Below are positions 26,455-34,264 of a stretch of DNA of 41,891 bases, in pieces. Origin of the DNA: Clostridia bacterium (GTDB lineage: Bacteria > Bacillota > Sulfobacillia > JAJZYS01 > JAJYTV01); contig DAIBJA010000046.1 in the NCBI GenBank assembly GCA_027420455.1, positions 1 to 41,891 of the forward strand, read 5' to 3'. The position numbers were made by a program, and so were the translations under genes. The stretch's first letter is position 1. Each line of letters begins with the position of its first letter. Below the pieces are notes generated by a model. It ran no database searches. It was not told the origin of the DNA and saw nothing but the letters and a program-made list of their open reading frames with translations.

Positions 26455-27191
26455 GGCGCCAGGTCCTGCCGCTTCGCCACCGCGGCCACGAGGTCCGCCG
26501 CAAGGCTCGCCCGCAGGTCTCCCTCCCGCCAGATCGCGTAGGCTCTGTAGCGCAGGGGATAGTCCCTCTGTGAGGGCAATCGGCCATCCAGCCGCACGAT
26601 CAGTCGTTGCGGCGCGAACGCAAGCTCGACGATGCCGATGCCGCCGGGCAGTGCTAGGACGAGATCGGATACCTGCCCGCTCGCGAGAGCGGTCAGAGCC
26701 CCAGGGCGCAGCCGGCCGCCGGCCAGTTGCCTGAGCCTCGCCCGGAGCCCTGAGCCATGGGCTCTCAGCACCAGCTCGATGGGCCGGTGCGGCCCCCCGA
26801 GCGCCGCCCAGTTGCGCACCTGCCCACGCAGGATGGCCTGCAGCGACTTGAGGCTCAGATTGCGCGGCAGCCCTGGTGCCGCGATCACCGCAAGCGTCGC
26901 GAGCGACACCTGCTTCATGGCGATACCAGGCATGCGGTAGGGCACGTCGACGAGCGCCAGGTCCGCACTGCGCCGCATCAGGGCCGCAAGGCCGTACGCC
27001 GAGCCCAGTGCGGAGACCGCGACAGGCCCGCCAGCCAGCACCTGGAGTCCAGGACGCGCCGCCTCCGCCAGCGGCAGGAGAGACGTCGCCCCGGCGACGC
27101 GCAGCGCCGGTCCCGGCAGCAGTTCGAGCAGCAGGATGAGGAGCGCGGCGACGGCCAGAACCGTCCGCCAGAGATCGAGAAAGCGCTGCAC
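26451..27191 (-). CDS. pstS: phosphate-binding protein, divergent PstS
   Basis: A 246-residue protein with an N-terminal hydrophobic segment (about 9-27) and no lipobox Cys after it, so it is either membrane-anchored or secreted by signal peptidase I. The body fits a periplasmic-binding fold of the PstS-like/PBP-II type: AGATSLLPLAEA at the N-lobe start, a SADLALVDVPYRMPG segment like the AxSDRPL loop of PstS, and NLSLKSLQAILRGQVRNWAALGG matching the FNLT..ELxxIFxGxIxxW motif of PstS. It is shorter than classical PstS (about 300). GTG 27191 start. Role inferred mainly from position between phoR and the permeases. Confidence 0.75.
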   Translation of the reverse strand: MQRFLDLWRTVLAVAALLILLLELLPGPALRVAGATSLLPLAEAARPGLQVLAGGPVAVSALGSAYGLAALMRRSADLALVDVPYRMPGIAMKQVSLATLAVIAAPGLPRNLSLKSLQAILRGQVRNWAALGGPHRPIELVLRAHGSGLRARLRQLAGGRLRPGALTALASGQVSDLVLALPGGIGIVELAFAPQRLIVRLDGRLPSQRDYPLRYRAYAIWREGDLRASLAADLVAAVAKRQDLAP

Positions 27192-27214
27192 ATGGAGCCC
27201 CCCGCTCTCCCGAC

Positions 27215-28471
27215 CTATGCATCGCCCGACTGGGCCATGCCCGGAAGGCGGAGGTGGAAGGCGCTGCCGTGGCCCACCTCGCTCTCGACGGAAAGCTCCG
27301 CGCCGATCGACAGCGCGAGGTGGCGCGCGATGGCGAGACCGAGTCCCGATCCGCCGGTCGCACGCTGCCGCGAACGGTCCACGCGGTAGAACCGCTCGAA
27401 GATGTGCGGCAGGTCCGCCTGGGGAATACCGGGGCCGTCGTCCTTCACCGTCAGTTCGGCAGCGCCGCCGGACGACCCGATCTGCACCTTGATATGTCCA
27501 CCCTCCTGGGTGTACTTCACCGCATTGTCGATCAGCGATATGAGAATGCCCTCGATGCGGTCCCGGTCGGTCAGCGCGCCCGTCGGCTCACCGGCGACGC
27601 CGAGCGCGACCCCGCGGGCCTGGGCCTCTGGACCGTAGCGCTCCGCCACCGCTCGCGACGCCTCGAGGAGATCGACCCGCGTGCGCTCCGGACGCTCGCG
27701 GCCGCTCTCGATCGCGGCTAGGCGCAAGAGGTCGTCGACCAGCAGCGAGAGCCGCCTGGTCTCGTCGGCAATGTGCCGCACGAATCGGCGGCGATGCCCC
27801 TCGTCGACCTCATCGTCGAGCAGGGTTTCAGCGAAGCCGCCAAGCACGGTGAGAGGCGTCCTGAGCTCGTGCGAGACATTGGCGACGAACTGGCTCCGCA
27901 CTTCGAGGAGGCGCCGTTCCTCGCTGACGTCGTGCACCACGAGCAGGGTACCGCCCGTGCCAGGTACCGGCGCGAGGTCGATCTGCAGGGTGCGCTCGCC
28001 TTCGCGACGCTCGAGCTGCAGTACCTCGCCCTGTTCCACGCGGTCGAGAGCCGACTCGAGCGCGTAGGTGTGCGTCATGGCCAGATGGTAGGTCTGCTCC
28101 ACTTCAGGCGCCCAGACGCCGAAGATGCGCTCGGCCGCCGGATTGATGACCTGCACGCGCCGGCGGGCATCCAGCAGCACGACGCCCGCGCGCAGGTTCC
28201 GGATGATGGCGAGGAAGCGCATGCGGTCGAGTTCGAGCGCTGAAAGGCGTTCGGCCAACTGCTGCAAAACGTCGTTGAATCTCTCCTCGCGCTCGGCGAG
28301 GTCTCCTAGAGGCGCGTAGAACCGTTCTGGCTCCGCGCCGGCCGCCAGCGCCGCAAGCGCCCTCAGGACGAGATCGAACGCGCGCAGAGCGCGGCGGCGC
28401 AACACCAGGGCGGCCGCAAATCCGACCGCCAGCCCCGCCAGCATGCCAATGACGAACAGCAGACCCGTCAT
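27215..28471 (-). CDS. phoR: phosphate-regulon sensor histidine kinase, PhoR type
   Basis: A 418-residue kinase. Layout: one N-terminal membrane segment (3-24) and no extracytoplasmic domain, a HAMP-like helix region (30-85), a PAS domain (about 85-180: LRAGVVLLDARRRVQVINPA), HisKA with the phospho-acceptor [13 protein letters not shown] (His201), and the ATPase domain with LISLIDNAVKYT (N-box), DDGPGIP (G1) and GSGLGLAI (G2). Without an outside sensor, signal input would come through PstSCAB-PhoU or the PAS domain. The ATG overlaps the phoP stop (ATGA). pstS follows after 23 bp. Confidence 0.93.
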   Translation of the reverse strand: MTGLLFVIGMLAGLAVGFAAALVLRRRALRAFDLVLRALAALAAGAEPERFYAPLGDLAEREERFNDVLQQLAERLSALELDRMRFLAIIRNLRAGVVLLDARRRVQVINPAAERIFGVWAPEVEQTYHLAMTHTYALESALDRVEQGEVLQLERREGERTLQIDLAPVPGTGGTLLVVHDVSEERRLLEVRSQFVANVSHELRTPLTVLGGFAETLLDDEVDEGHRRRFVRHIADETRRLSLLVDDLLRLAAIESGRERPERTRVDLLEASRAVAERYGPEAQARGVALGVAGEPTGALTDRDRIEGILISLIDNAVKYTQEGGHIKVQIGSSGGAAELTVKDDGPGIPQADLPHIFERFYRVDRSRQRATGGSGLGLAIARHLALSIGAELSVESEVGHGSAFHLRLPGMAQSGDA

Positions 28472-29145
28472 GGGGCGAAGCGGTAGCCCACACCGCGAAC
28501 CGTCTCGATGAGACGCGGGTGCGACGGCTCCACCTCCACCTTCTCCCGCAGATGGCGAACGTGCACGTCCACCGTGCGCGCATCGCCGTAATAGTCGTAG
28601 CCCCAAACCCGCTCAAGAAGCATCTCGCGCGTGAGTACCTGGCCCGGACGCTCCATCAGGGCCTGCAAGAGTCCGAACTCCGTCAGAGTCAGCTCGCGCT
28701 CCAAACCCTCGACGAAGCAGCGGTGCGCCGAGATGTCGATCTCGACACCGCCTGCCGCGAGGCGCTCGGTCGGAGGATCGGTCCGACGCAAGACGGCCCT
28801 GATGCGAGCGACAAGTTCGCGCGGCGAGAACGGCTTGCCAACATAGTCATCGGCACCCAGCTCGAGTCCGCGGACCCGATCCGCCTCCTCCGTGCGCGCC
28901 GTGAGCATGACGACGGGCACGCGGCTCTGGCGCCTCAGGGCGCGCAGGACCGAGACGCCGTCCAGCCCGGGCAGCATGAGATCCAGAACCACCAGGTCGG
29001 GGGACGCCTCGAGCGCCAGGCGCAAGCCCTCCTCGCCGTCCGCGGCCTGCTGCACGCGAAAGCCGGCCGTCTCGAGATGGAACGCCACGAGCTCGCGAAT
29101 CGCTTCCTCGTCCTCGACGATCAGCACGGTGCCCTGACGGGCCAC
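28468..29145 (-). CDS. phoP: OmpR/PhoB family response regulator, PhoP type
   Basis: A 225-residue regulator with an N-terminal receiver (VLIVEDEEAIRELV, phospho-acceptor Asp55 in VVLDLMLPG, switch Thr in MLTAR, Lys in GKPFSP) and a C-terminal winged helix (LTLTEFGLLQALMERPGQVL, then WGYDYYGDARTVDVHVRHLR). Two adjacent GTG codons (29148, 29145) follow AGGAGG; the second has 7-nt spacing and is used. First gene of the phosphate unit phoP-phoR-pstSCAB-phoU. I looked for a Pho-box in the 50 bp before it and found nothing I would defend. Confidence 0.95.
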   Translation of the reverse strand: MARQGTVLIVEDEEAIRELVAFHLETAGFRVQQAADGEEGLRLALEASPDLVVLDLMLPGLDGVSVLRALRRQSRVPVVMLTARTEEADRVRGLELGADDYVGKPFSPRELVARIRAVLRRTDPPTERLAAGGVEIDISAHRCFVEGLERELTLTEFGLLQALMERPGQVLTREMLLERVWGYDYYGDARTVDVHVRHLREKVEVEPSHPRLIETVRGVGYRFAP

Positions 29146-29198
29146 CACGGTCCCTCCTCTGCCAGAGCCGACCTCATCCGGATCATGGCAGACAAAAG

Positions 29199-30062
29199 TT
29201 AAGGTCGCATTGCGCCTTCGCCGGCCGGGCGGACTTCCTCGTCCTGCGGGAGCTCCACTCGGCGCGCGGTGATGTTGGCGCTCAGAACATTCTGGGCCGT
29301 CATCTGCTCCACCATCAGCCGCACGCGATCCCTGGCACGGGCCAGGGCCGTCGGCAGGTGGTGCCCGAAGACGACGGTGACGTCGAGGTGGAGCACAAGG
29401 CCCTCCGGCCACGTCTCCATGGCCACCCGGCGCACCCTTGCGATGCCGGCGATCTCCTCCGCGGCGTGGGCCGCGATCGCGGATACGGCCTTGTCGTCGA
29501 TCGTGAAGCGGCCGAGGTAGCTCCAGGTCGGCCGCACAACCGACTTCTCGATCACCATGGCACGGCGCTGGCCGCCGCTGCCCCGCAGGATGAAGCGGAG
29601 GGGGTCCACAAGATAGCCCGAGAACGTGCGCTTCACCTCGACGATGGGCGCCGGGATGACGTGCTTGCCCTGCTCGCGGCGGATCTGCTGCGCGTGCAGG
29701 ATCTCCTCGGGACTCGCGATGTCCTCGATGTGCACTACTTCCGCCGGCTGCGGCAGCCCGAGCACCTCGCAGATGCGTCGCACCATGCCGAGCGATGTGC
29801 CGAGCACCAGGACACGCCTCGGCTGGATTTCGCCCAGACGCTTGCGCATGGCCTGGGCATCGTCCGCGTCGGCGAAGATCGCCCGCCGCACGGCTGCCAG
29901 TTTGGACGGGGCACGCTTCGCGGACTCCCCCGCGAGGATCTTTCCCTCGCGCACCAGGAGTCCGTCATCTATGATCGCCTCGGCGCCACGCTGGATGGCG
30001 ACAAGTGACGCCCGATGGCTCTTGCCGGTGCCGCTCGGACCTACAAGCGCCACGACCTGCAA
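29199..30062 (-). CDS. P-loop protein with C-terminal Asp23/Gls24-like domain
   Basis: A 287-residue protein of two parts. Residues 1 to about 165 form a P-loop domain: Walker A GPSGTGKS (8-15) directly after a VVALV strand, an IIDDGLLV segment, and VLVLGTSLGMV as a later strand. Residues about 185-285 look like an Asp23/Gls24 (DUF322) domain: GRFTIDDKAVSAIAAHAAEE, GIARVRRVAM, LHLDVTVVFGHHLP and VRLMVEQMT followed by NITARRV. Asp23 proteins are small envelope-stress or membrane-scaffold proteins; a nucleotide-binding partner domain suggests ATP- or GTP-dependent control, which is inference. TTG 30062 start with AAGG upstream. No signal peptide. Confidence 0.75.
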   Translation of the reverse strand: MQVVALVGPSGTGKSHRASLVAIQRGAEAIIDDGLLVREGKILAGESAKRAPSKLAAVRRAIFADADDAQAMRKRLGEIQPRRVLVLGTSLGMVRRICEVLGLPQPAEVVHIEDIASPEEILHAQQIRREQGKHVIPAPIVEVKRTFSGYLVDPLRFILRGSGGQRRAMVIEKSVVRPTWSYLGRFTIDDKAVSAIAAHAAEEIAGIARVRRVAMETWPEGLVLHLDVTVVFGHHLPTALARARDRVRLMVEQMTAQNVLSANITARRVELPQDEEVRPAGEGAMRP

Positions 30063-30155
30063 AGACCTTCCCGTCCTTCTTCCGGCCCGCGCCCGCCTAT
30101 GCGCGGCAGAGGCCGGTTCCTGCTCGCATGATAGCAGATGCGTTCGATGAACGGT

Positions 30156-30521
30156 TCAGGCCTCCGGCGCGAGGTCGGGTCGCAGGGACAGCGTCCCGTG
30201 AAGGTAAACCGGCACGAGGCGCTGACGCTCGGGGCGCTCCACCTCCACGAGGACGCGGATCATCCTCTGGGGCATTCCCGGCACGGCCGTCTCCACGGCG
30301 CCGAGCAACGGGACGTCGGTCCAGCCCAGCCGGCGCGCGGCATACGCGGGGAACGCCGCGTCGAGATCGGGTGTCATGGTGAAGAAGGCGGCCACGACCT
30401 CAAGAACCCGGATACCGTTCCGCTCCACGATGGCGTCGATCAGCTCTGCGGTGGCATCCCAGATCGCCTCGGGGCTGTTCTCTCTCGCGATCGTCGCTCC
30501 GCGCACGGCGCTAACGGCCAT
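30156..30521 (-). CDS. aroH: chorismate mutase, AroH class
   Basis: A 121-residue monofunctional chorismate mutase of the trimeric B. subtilis AroH class, turning chorismate into prephenate for phenylalanine and tyrosine. Active-site residues are visible: Arg in AVRGATIARENS (7), Glu in the FTMTPDLDAAFPA region, Arg in MIRVLVEVE (about 90), and Tyr/Arg in VYLHGTLSLRPDL at the C-terminus. ATG 30521 lies 11 bp inside tyrA, so it is coupled to the next enzyme of the pathway. Length is close to the usual 127. Confidence 0.95.
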   Translation of the reverse strand: MAVSAVRGATIARENSPEAIWDATAELIDAIVERNGIRVLEVVAAFFTMTPDLDAAFPAYAARRLGWTDVPLLGAVETAVPGMPQRMIRVLVEVERPERQRLVPVYLHGTLSLRPDLAPEA

Positions 30522-31290
30522 AACCCACCTCTTCACGCAATGTCGTCGCAGCTCGGCGGGCTGCCTCAAGCGTCTCGGGCAGGCCCTGCGCGACGTCCGC
30601 CAGTATCGCGCCGAGTTCCCGTGTGGCCGCCTCAACCGCCGGACTGTTCAAGTCGAGGATCTCCTGCCACAGTCCGGTCGGACTCGTCGCGACGCGCAGC
30701 ATCTCAAGCGCCGCGGGCCCGAGGAGTTCCACCGGCCGCTCCTTCAGCATCAGAGCCAGGGCGCAGCTGAAGGTGTAGCAGAGATGCGAGGTGACGGCGA
30801 CCTCCCGGTCGTGGTCGCCGGGGTCCAGCCAGATGGGCACCGCCCCAACCGAGCGCACGAGCGCCTCGGCCGCCTCCCCGGGACCGCCGCCGGCACAGAG
30901 GGCGAAACCCCGTCCGGCGAAGAGCCCCGTCTGCGCGGCGCCCGGTCCGGAACCGGCATTCCCGGCCAAAGGATGTCCGCCGACAAAGGGCAGGCCCCGT
31001 TGTCGCGCGGCGGCGCAGATGGGCTGTTTCACGGACCCGGTGTCGAGCCAGAGGGGCGCCTGCCACGGAGCGTCGAGCAGGGCGATACTCGCCTTGGGCG
31101 GCGCGGCGAGCACGATGCAATCGAATCGTCCGTCCATTTCAGGGATGCTTCCCCTGATGGCGCCAGCCGCCGAAGCCGCCTCGCAATGCTCTGGCGACAC
31201 GTCGTAACCCCAGATTTCGTGCCCCAAAGCCGTCAGATCAAGGGCCAGGGATGTGCCGATGAGGCCGAGCCCCGCGATCAAGATCCGCAC
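30511..31290 (-). CDS. tyrA: prephenate dehydrogenase
   Basis: A 259-residue oxidoreductase converting prephenate to 4-hydroxyphenylpyruvate in tyrosine synthesis. The N-terminal Rossmann fold starts at ILIAGLGLIGTSLAL (3-17) with Asp at the end of strand two (GYDVS), favouring NAD+. Substrate-site stretches are DTGSVKQPI, GGHPLAGNAGSG and VTSHLCYTF (the family has SHLPH). No C-terminal ACT domain is present, so it may lack tyrosine feedback through that domain. GTG 31290 with GGTGAG nearby; overlaps aroH. Confidence 0.9.
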   Translation of the reverse strand: MRILIAGLGLIGTSLALDLTALGHEIWGYDVSPEHCEAASAAGAIRGSIPEMDGRFDCIVLAAPPKASIALLDAPWQAPLWLDTGSVKQPICAAARQRGLPFVGGHPLAGNAGSGPGAAQTGLFAGRGFALCAGGGPGEAAEALVRSVGAVPIWLDPGDHDREVAVTSHLCYTFSCALALMLKERPVELLGPAALEMLRVATSPTGLWQEILDLNSPAVEAATRELGAILADVAQGLPETLEAARRAATTLREEVGYGR

Positions 31291-31343
31291 AGAGCTCACC
31301 CCCGTCCCAGCTTGAGGCGCCGCCAATGGCGGCCGGCTATGGC

Positions 31344-31784
31344 CTATTCGGGGTGCGCAACGACGCGGCTGCGCATCTCCGACAGGATCTCGGGCGGAAA
31401 CGGTATGGCGCGCCGGATGCTGCGGTCGAGGTGCGCAGCGATGAACTCGCACGTCGCGACGAGCTGGCCGTCTCTCGACAGGCGGAGAGAATGCCGATAG
31501 CGGATGGTCTTCTCCCGCACCTCGAGCAGATCGGTGTAGACGGCGACGGTGTCTCCTGGAAAGAGCTCCTTGTGGTAGGTCGCCTCCTGCGTCAGGGCAG
31601 CCATGCCGAAGCCGCTCGACTCGAAGTACGGCCGCCCGAGGCCGAGCCGGCCGAAGAATCCCCAGTTCGCCGCATCGAAGATCTCCGCATAGCGCGCGAT
31701 GTTGATGTGGCCCATGTGATCCGCTTCCCAGGGATACACGACGCCGACATAGGTCGGCTCGAGGTTCTGCTCGTTCAGCGACAA
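31344..31784 (-). CDS. acyl-CoA thioesterase, 4-hydroxybenzoyl-CoA thioesterase (hotdog) family
   Basis: A 146-residue single hotdog-fold protein, which hydrolyses an acyl-CoA. The active-site segment is VVYPWEADHMGHINIARYAE, with the Asp and HMGH pattern of the 4HBT/YbgC group, and a second conserved stretch is FPGDTVAVYTDLLEV. Substrate unknown. TTG 31784 is chosen because GGAGGGGGAG lies just before it; the frame upstream to 31973 overlaps the divergent asnB leader. It is 53 bp upstream of tyrA on the same strand and may be co-transcribed. Confidence 0.85.
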   Translation of the reverse strand: MSLNEQNLEPTYVGVVYPWEADHMGHINIARYAEIFDAANWGFFGRLGLGRPYFESSGFGMAALTQEATYHKELFPGDTVAVYTDLLEVREKTIRYRHSLRLSRDGQLVATCEFIAAHLDRSIRRAIPFPPEILSEMRSRVVAHPE

Positions 31785-31915
31785 GGCTCCCCCTCCTGGC
31801 AGGTGCGCTGGCGAACCATTCGCGCTGCGCTGCAATACGGTACATGAGGCTGACGGACCATGGGCGACGCCCCACGGTCCAGGCTCTAGACCTGTGCCAA
31901 GAGGGGCGAAGCGGT

Positions 31916-33817
31916 GTGTGCGGAATCGCCGGTTGGATCGATTGGCAGAAGGACCTGAGGCAGGAGGCGGCACTCCTCGAGCGCATGGTGTCCGCGTTGA
32001 CGCCGCGGGGCCCCGACGATGCGGGCCTCAAGCTCGAGCGGCACGTGGCGCTCGGACACCGCAGGCTGATCGTCGTGGATCCCGAGGGCGGTGCGCAGCC
32101 CATGACGCGACGCTACGGCGCACGCGAGCTGACCATCGTGTACAACGGCGAGCTCTACAACACCGAAGATCTCAGGCGGCCCCTCCTGGCGCAGGGCTAT
32201 CGCTTCCGCGGACATTCCGACACCGAGGTGCTCCTCGCCGCCTATGCGGCCTGGGGCGACACGTGCCTCACTCGCCTCAACGGCATCTTCGCGTTCGCCA
32301 TCTGGGACCGCCAGCGCGAGGAGCTCTTCCTGGCGCGCGACCGGCTCGGCGTGAAGCCTCTGTTCTACGCTCCGAGGCCGGACGCCTTCCTCTTCGCCTC
32401 GGAGCTCAAGGGCCTGCTCGCACATCCCCTGGTGCCACCGGAGCTCGACCGGGACGGGCTCGCCGAAGTCTTCCTCATGGCCCCTGCCCGCACTCCGGGA
32501 CACGGCGTCTTCCGCGGCGTCGCGGAGCTGCGTCCAGGTCATGCCCTGCGCCACAGCAGGAGGGGCACCCAGATCACACGCTACTGGGCGCTGGAGGCCA
32601 AGGAACACACCGATGACACCGAGGCGACGGTGCACACCGTGCGCGATCTCCTGCGCGACACCATCGAGCGCCAGCTCGTATCCGACGTCGGCGTCTCGGC
32701 ACTGCTCTCGGGCGGTCTGGATTCGAGCGCGGTCACGGCGTTCGCCAGCGCCGCCCTGAGGCGCGATGGCCGACCGCCCCTCAGGACCTGGGCCGTCGAG
32801 TTCGCAGACATGGCCGAGCACTTCCGGCCGTCCGACTTCCAGACCTCTCTCGACGGCCCCTGGGCGGCCAAGGTGGCGGCGTATCTCGGCACCGACCACC
32901 GGACAGTCACCTTGGGCGCGCGCGAGGTCGCGGACGCGCTCGATGCCGCCACGATGGCGCGGGATCTGCCCGGCATGGCGGACGTGGACAGCTCGCTCTA
33001 CCTCTTCTGCAAGGAGATCAAGGAGGAATCCACCGTCGCCCTCTCCGGTGAATCGGCCGACGAGGTATTCGGCGGCTATCCCTGGTTCGTGCGGCCCGAT
33101 GCGCTGGCCGCCCGCACGTTCCCATGGGCTCTGCGCCAGAGCGACCGGCTCGCGCTGCTCGATCCCGACTTCGTCCGCTACCTCGACGCCGACGCCTACG
33201 TCGCCTGGCGGTACGAGGACGCTCTGGCAGAGGTGCCGCGACTGCCCGGCGAATCCGTGACCGAGGCGCGCATGCGCGAGATCCTGCACCTCAACATCAC
33301 CCGCTTTCTGCCGACGCTCCTCGATCGCAAGGACCGCATGAGCATGGCGTCCGGCCTGGAGGTGCGGGTGCCGTTCTGCGACCACCGCCTGGTGGAGTAC
33401 GTCTTCAACATCCCCTGGTCCATGAAGACACTGCGCGGCCAGCGCAAGGGCATCCTGCGCGAGGCACTGCGCGGCGACCTGCCCGACGATGTCGTGGACC
33501 GCCCGAAGAGCCCCTACCCGTCGACGCCGGATCCGCGCTTCCTGCAAACGGTGCGCAAGGGTGCGCTCGAAGTGCTGGCGGATCCGCGCTCACCGCTGCA
33601 GGGACTACTCAACCGACCGGCGATCGAACGTCTGGCCCGCGCGGACCAGGATCCCTTCGCTCTCCCCTGGTTTTCGCAGCTCATGGGACTCGCCCAGTGG
33701 TTCGCGTATGTGCTTCAGCTCGAAACGTTCATGCGCCGCGGACCTGTCACGACCCCATACCGCCCCGGGCGGCGGCTCGACGTCCTCACGCCAGCCGAGG
33801 CGGCGGGCGCGGACTGA
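31916..33817 (+). CDS. asnB: asparagine synthase (glutamine-hydrolysing)
   Basis: A 633-residue enzyme making asparagine from aspartate, glutamine and ATP. The start GTG 31916 places the nucleophile Cys at position 2 (CGIAGWIDW), as required for a class II glutaminase domain (1 to about 200; RGPDDAG, YNGELYN, GHSDTE visible). The synthetase domain has the PP-loop LLSGGLDSSAV (264-274) and LSGESADEVFGGY, plus RKDRMSMASGLEVRVPFCD. GAGGGG stands 9 nt before the start. Longer than E. coli AsnB (554) and near the B. subtilis paralogues, one of which (AsnO) acts in sporulation. A hairpin spans its stop codon. Confidence 0.95.
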   Translation: MCGIAGWIDWQKDLRQEAALLERMVSALTPRGPDDAGLKLERHVALGHRRLIVVDPEGGAQPMTRRYGARELTIVYNGELYNTEDLRRPLLAQGYRFRGHSDTEVLLAAYAAWGDTCLTRLNGIFAFAIWDRQREELFLARDRLGVKPLFYAPRPDAFLFASELKGLLAHPLVPPELDRDGLAEVFLMAPARTPGHGVFRGVAELRPGHALRHSRRGTQITRYWALEAKEHTDDTEATVHTVRDLLRDTIERQLVSDVGVSALLSGGLDSSAVTAFASAALRRDGRPPLRTWAVEFADMAEHFRPSDFQTSLDGPWAAKVAAYLGTDHRTVTLGAREVADALDAATMARDLPGMADVDSSLYLFCKEIKEESTVALSGESADEVFGGYPWFVRPDALAARTFPWALRQSDRLALLDPDFVRYLDADAYVAWRYEDALAEVPRLPGESVTEARMREILHLNITRFLPTLLDRKDRMSMASGLEVRVPFCDHRLVEYVFNIPWSMKTLRGQRKGILREALRGDLPDDVVDRPKSPYPSTPDPRFLQTVRKGALEVLADPRSPLQGLLNRPAIERLARADQDPFALPWFSQLMGLAQWFAYVLQLETFMRRGPVTTPYRPGRRLDVLTPAEAAGAD

Positions 33818-33830
33818 CGCCCGCCGCCTC
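33797..33830. terminator. hairpin spanning the asnB stop codon
   Basis: GAGGCGGCGGGCG (33797-33809) pairs perfectly with CGCCCGCCGCCTC (33818-33830) around an 8-nt loop; the asnB TGA (33815-33817) is in the loop. It lies between converging asnB and tlp. There is no T-run. Confidence 0.7.
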
Positions 33831-33836
33831 CTGCCG

Positions 33837-34058
33837 CTACTCGCCCCGGTGCGCTTCGTCCTCGATCTCGTCGCGAAAACCCTCGATAGCCTCGCGGCGC
33901 CTCCGGTTCTTGTCCTCGATCGCGTCCACCTGGTCGTCCCGCATGTCGTGCTTGTGCGCGGCCAGCGCATCCTCGGCATCGTCCAGGTTCTCGTACGTGT
34001 CCTCGATGTGCTCCTGGAGCCGCTCGACGTTGTCGGACCGGTCATCTGGCTTCGGCAT
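33837..34058 (-). CDS. tlp: small acid-soluble spore protein Tlp
   Basis: A 73-residue, highly charged, all-helical protein. PKPDDRSDNVERLQEHIEDT at the N-terminus matches the NPDDRSDNVEKLQ hallmark of Bacillus Tlp, and the C-terminal IEDKNRRRREAIEGFRDEI matches its KEKN.RREQSIE.FR.EI. Tlp is a minor spore-core protein made in the forespore under sigma-G. Length is normal (about 75-85). ATG 34058 has GGAGG at 8 nt. This is the best single marker in the window that the organism forms endospores. I could not identify a sigma-G promoter with confidence. Confidence 0.92.
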   Translation of the reverse strand: MPKPDDRSDNVERLQEHIEDTYENLDDAEDALAAHKHDMRDDQVDAIEDKNRRRREAIEGFRDEIEDEAHRGE

Positions 34059-34101
34059 CGATCATTCCTCCTCGGGGTCGCCGCTCTGGAGCCATGACGA
34101 A

Positions 34102-34245
34102 GGCGCCCCGGCGCATAGCCTGCGCCGGAGCGCCCTCTGCATGCAGCCAAGGGACGGAAAGGCAAGGACATGGCCCCTGGGCGGCGAACCGCTTACCCAT
34201 TGGCGGGGCTGAGACGCCCTGCCCGCGTCGCTTGTCGCAGCGACG
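34102..34245. other. structured divergent gap between tlp and dinB
   Basis: Within this 206-bp gap are four hairpins in a row: a 14-bp stem with one mismatch (34102-34115 with 34121-34134, 5-nt loop); GCGG-CGAA-CCGC (34181-34192) flanked by GGG/CCC; GGCG/CGCC (34202-34205 with 34215-34218); and CGTCGCT/AGCGACG (34226-34232 with 34239-34245). No coding frame is supported. It could be a leader RNA of dinB, a leader of tlp, a small RNA, or a relic terminator; I cannot assign it to a riboswitch class. Confidence 0.45.
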
Positions 34246-34264
34246 GCACAGGGGAGCTGGTCGA

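Noticed and set aside
29149-29198. Possible Pho-box upstream of phoP
   Set aside because: Only one TTAACT-like hexamer is seen, with no regular direct repeats at 11-bp spacing.
34201-34220. CTGAGA with flanking GGGG, suggesting a TPP riboswitch
   Set aside because: The other TPP aptamer segments are missing and dinB is not a thiamine gene.
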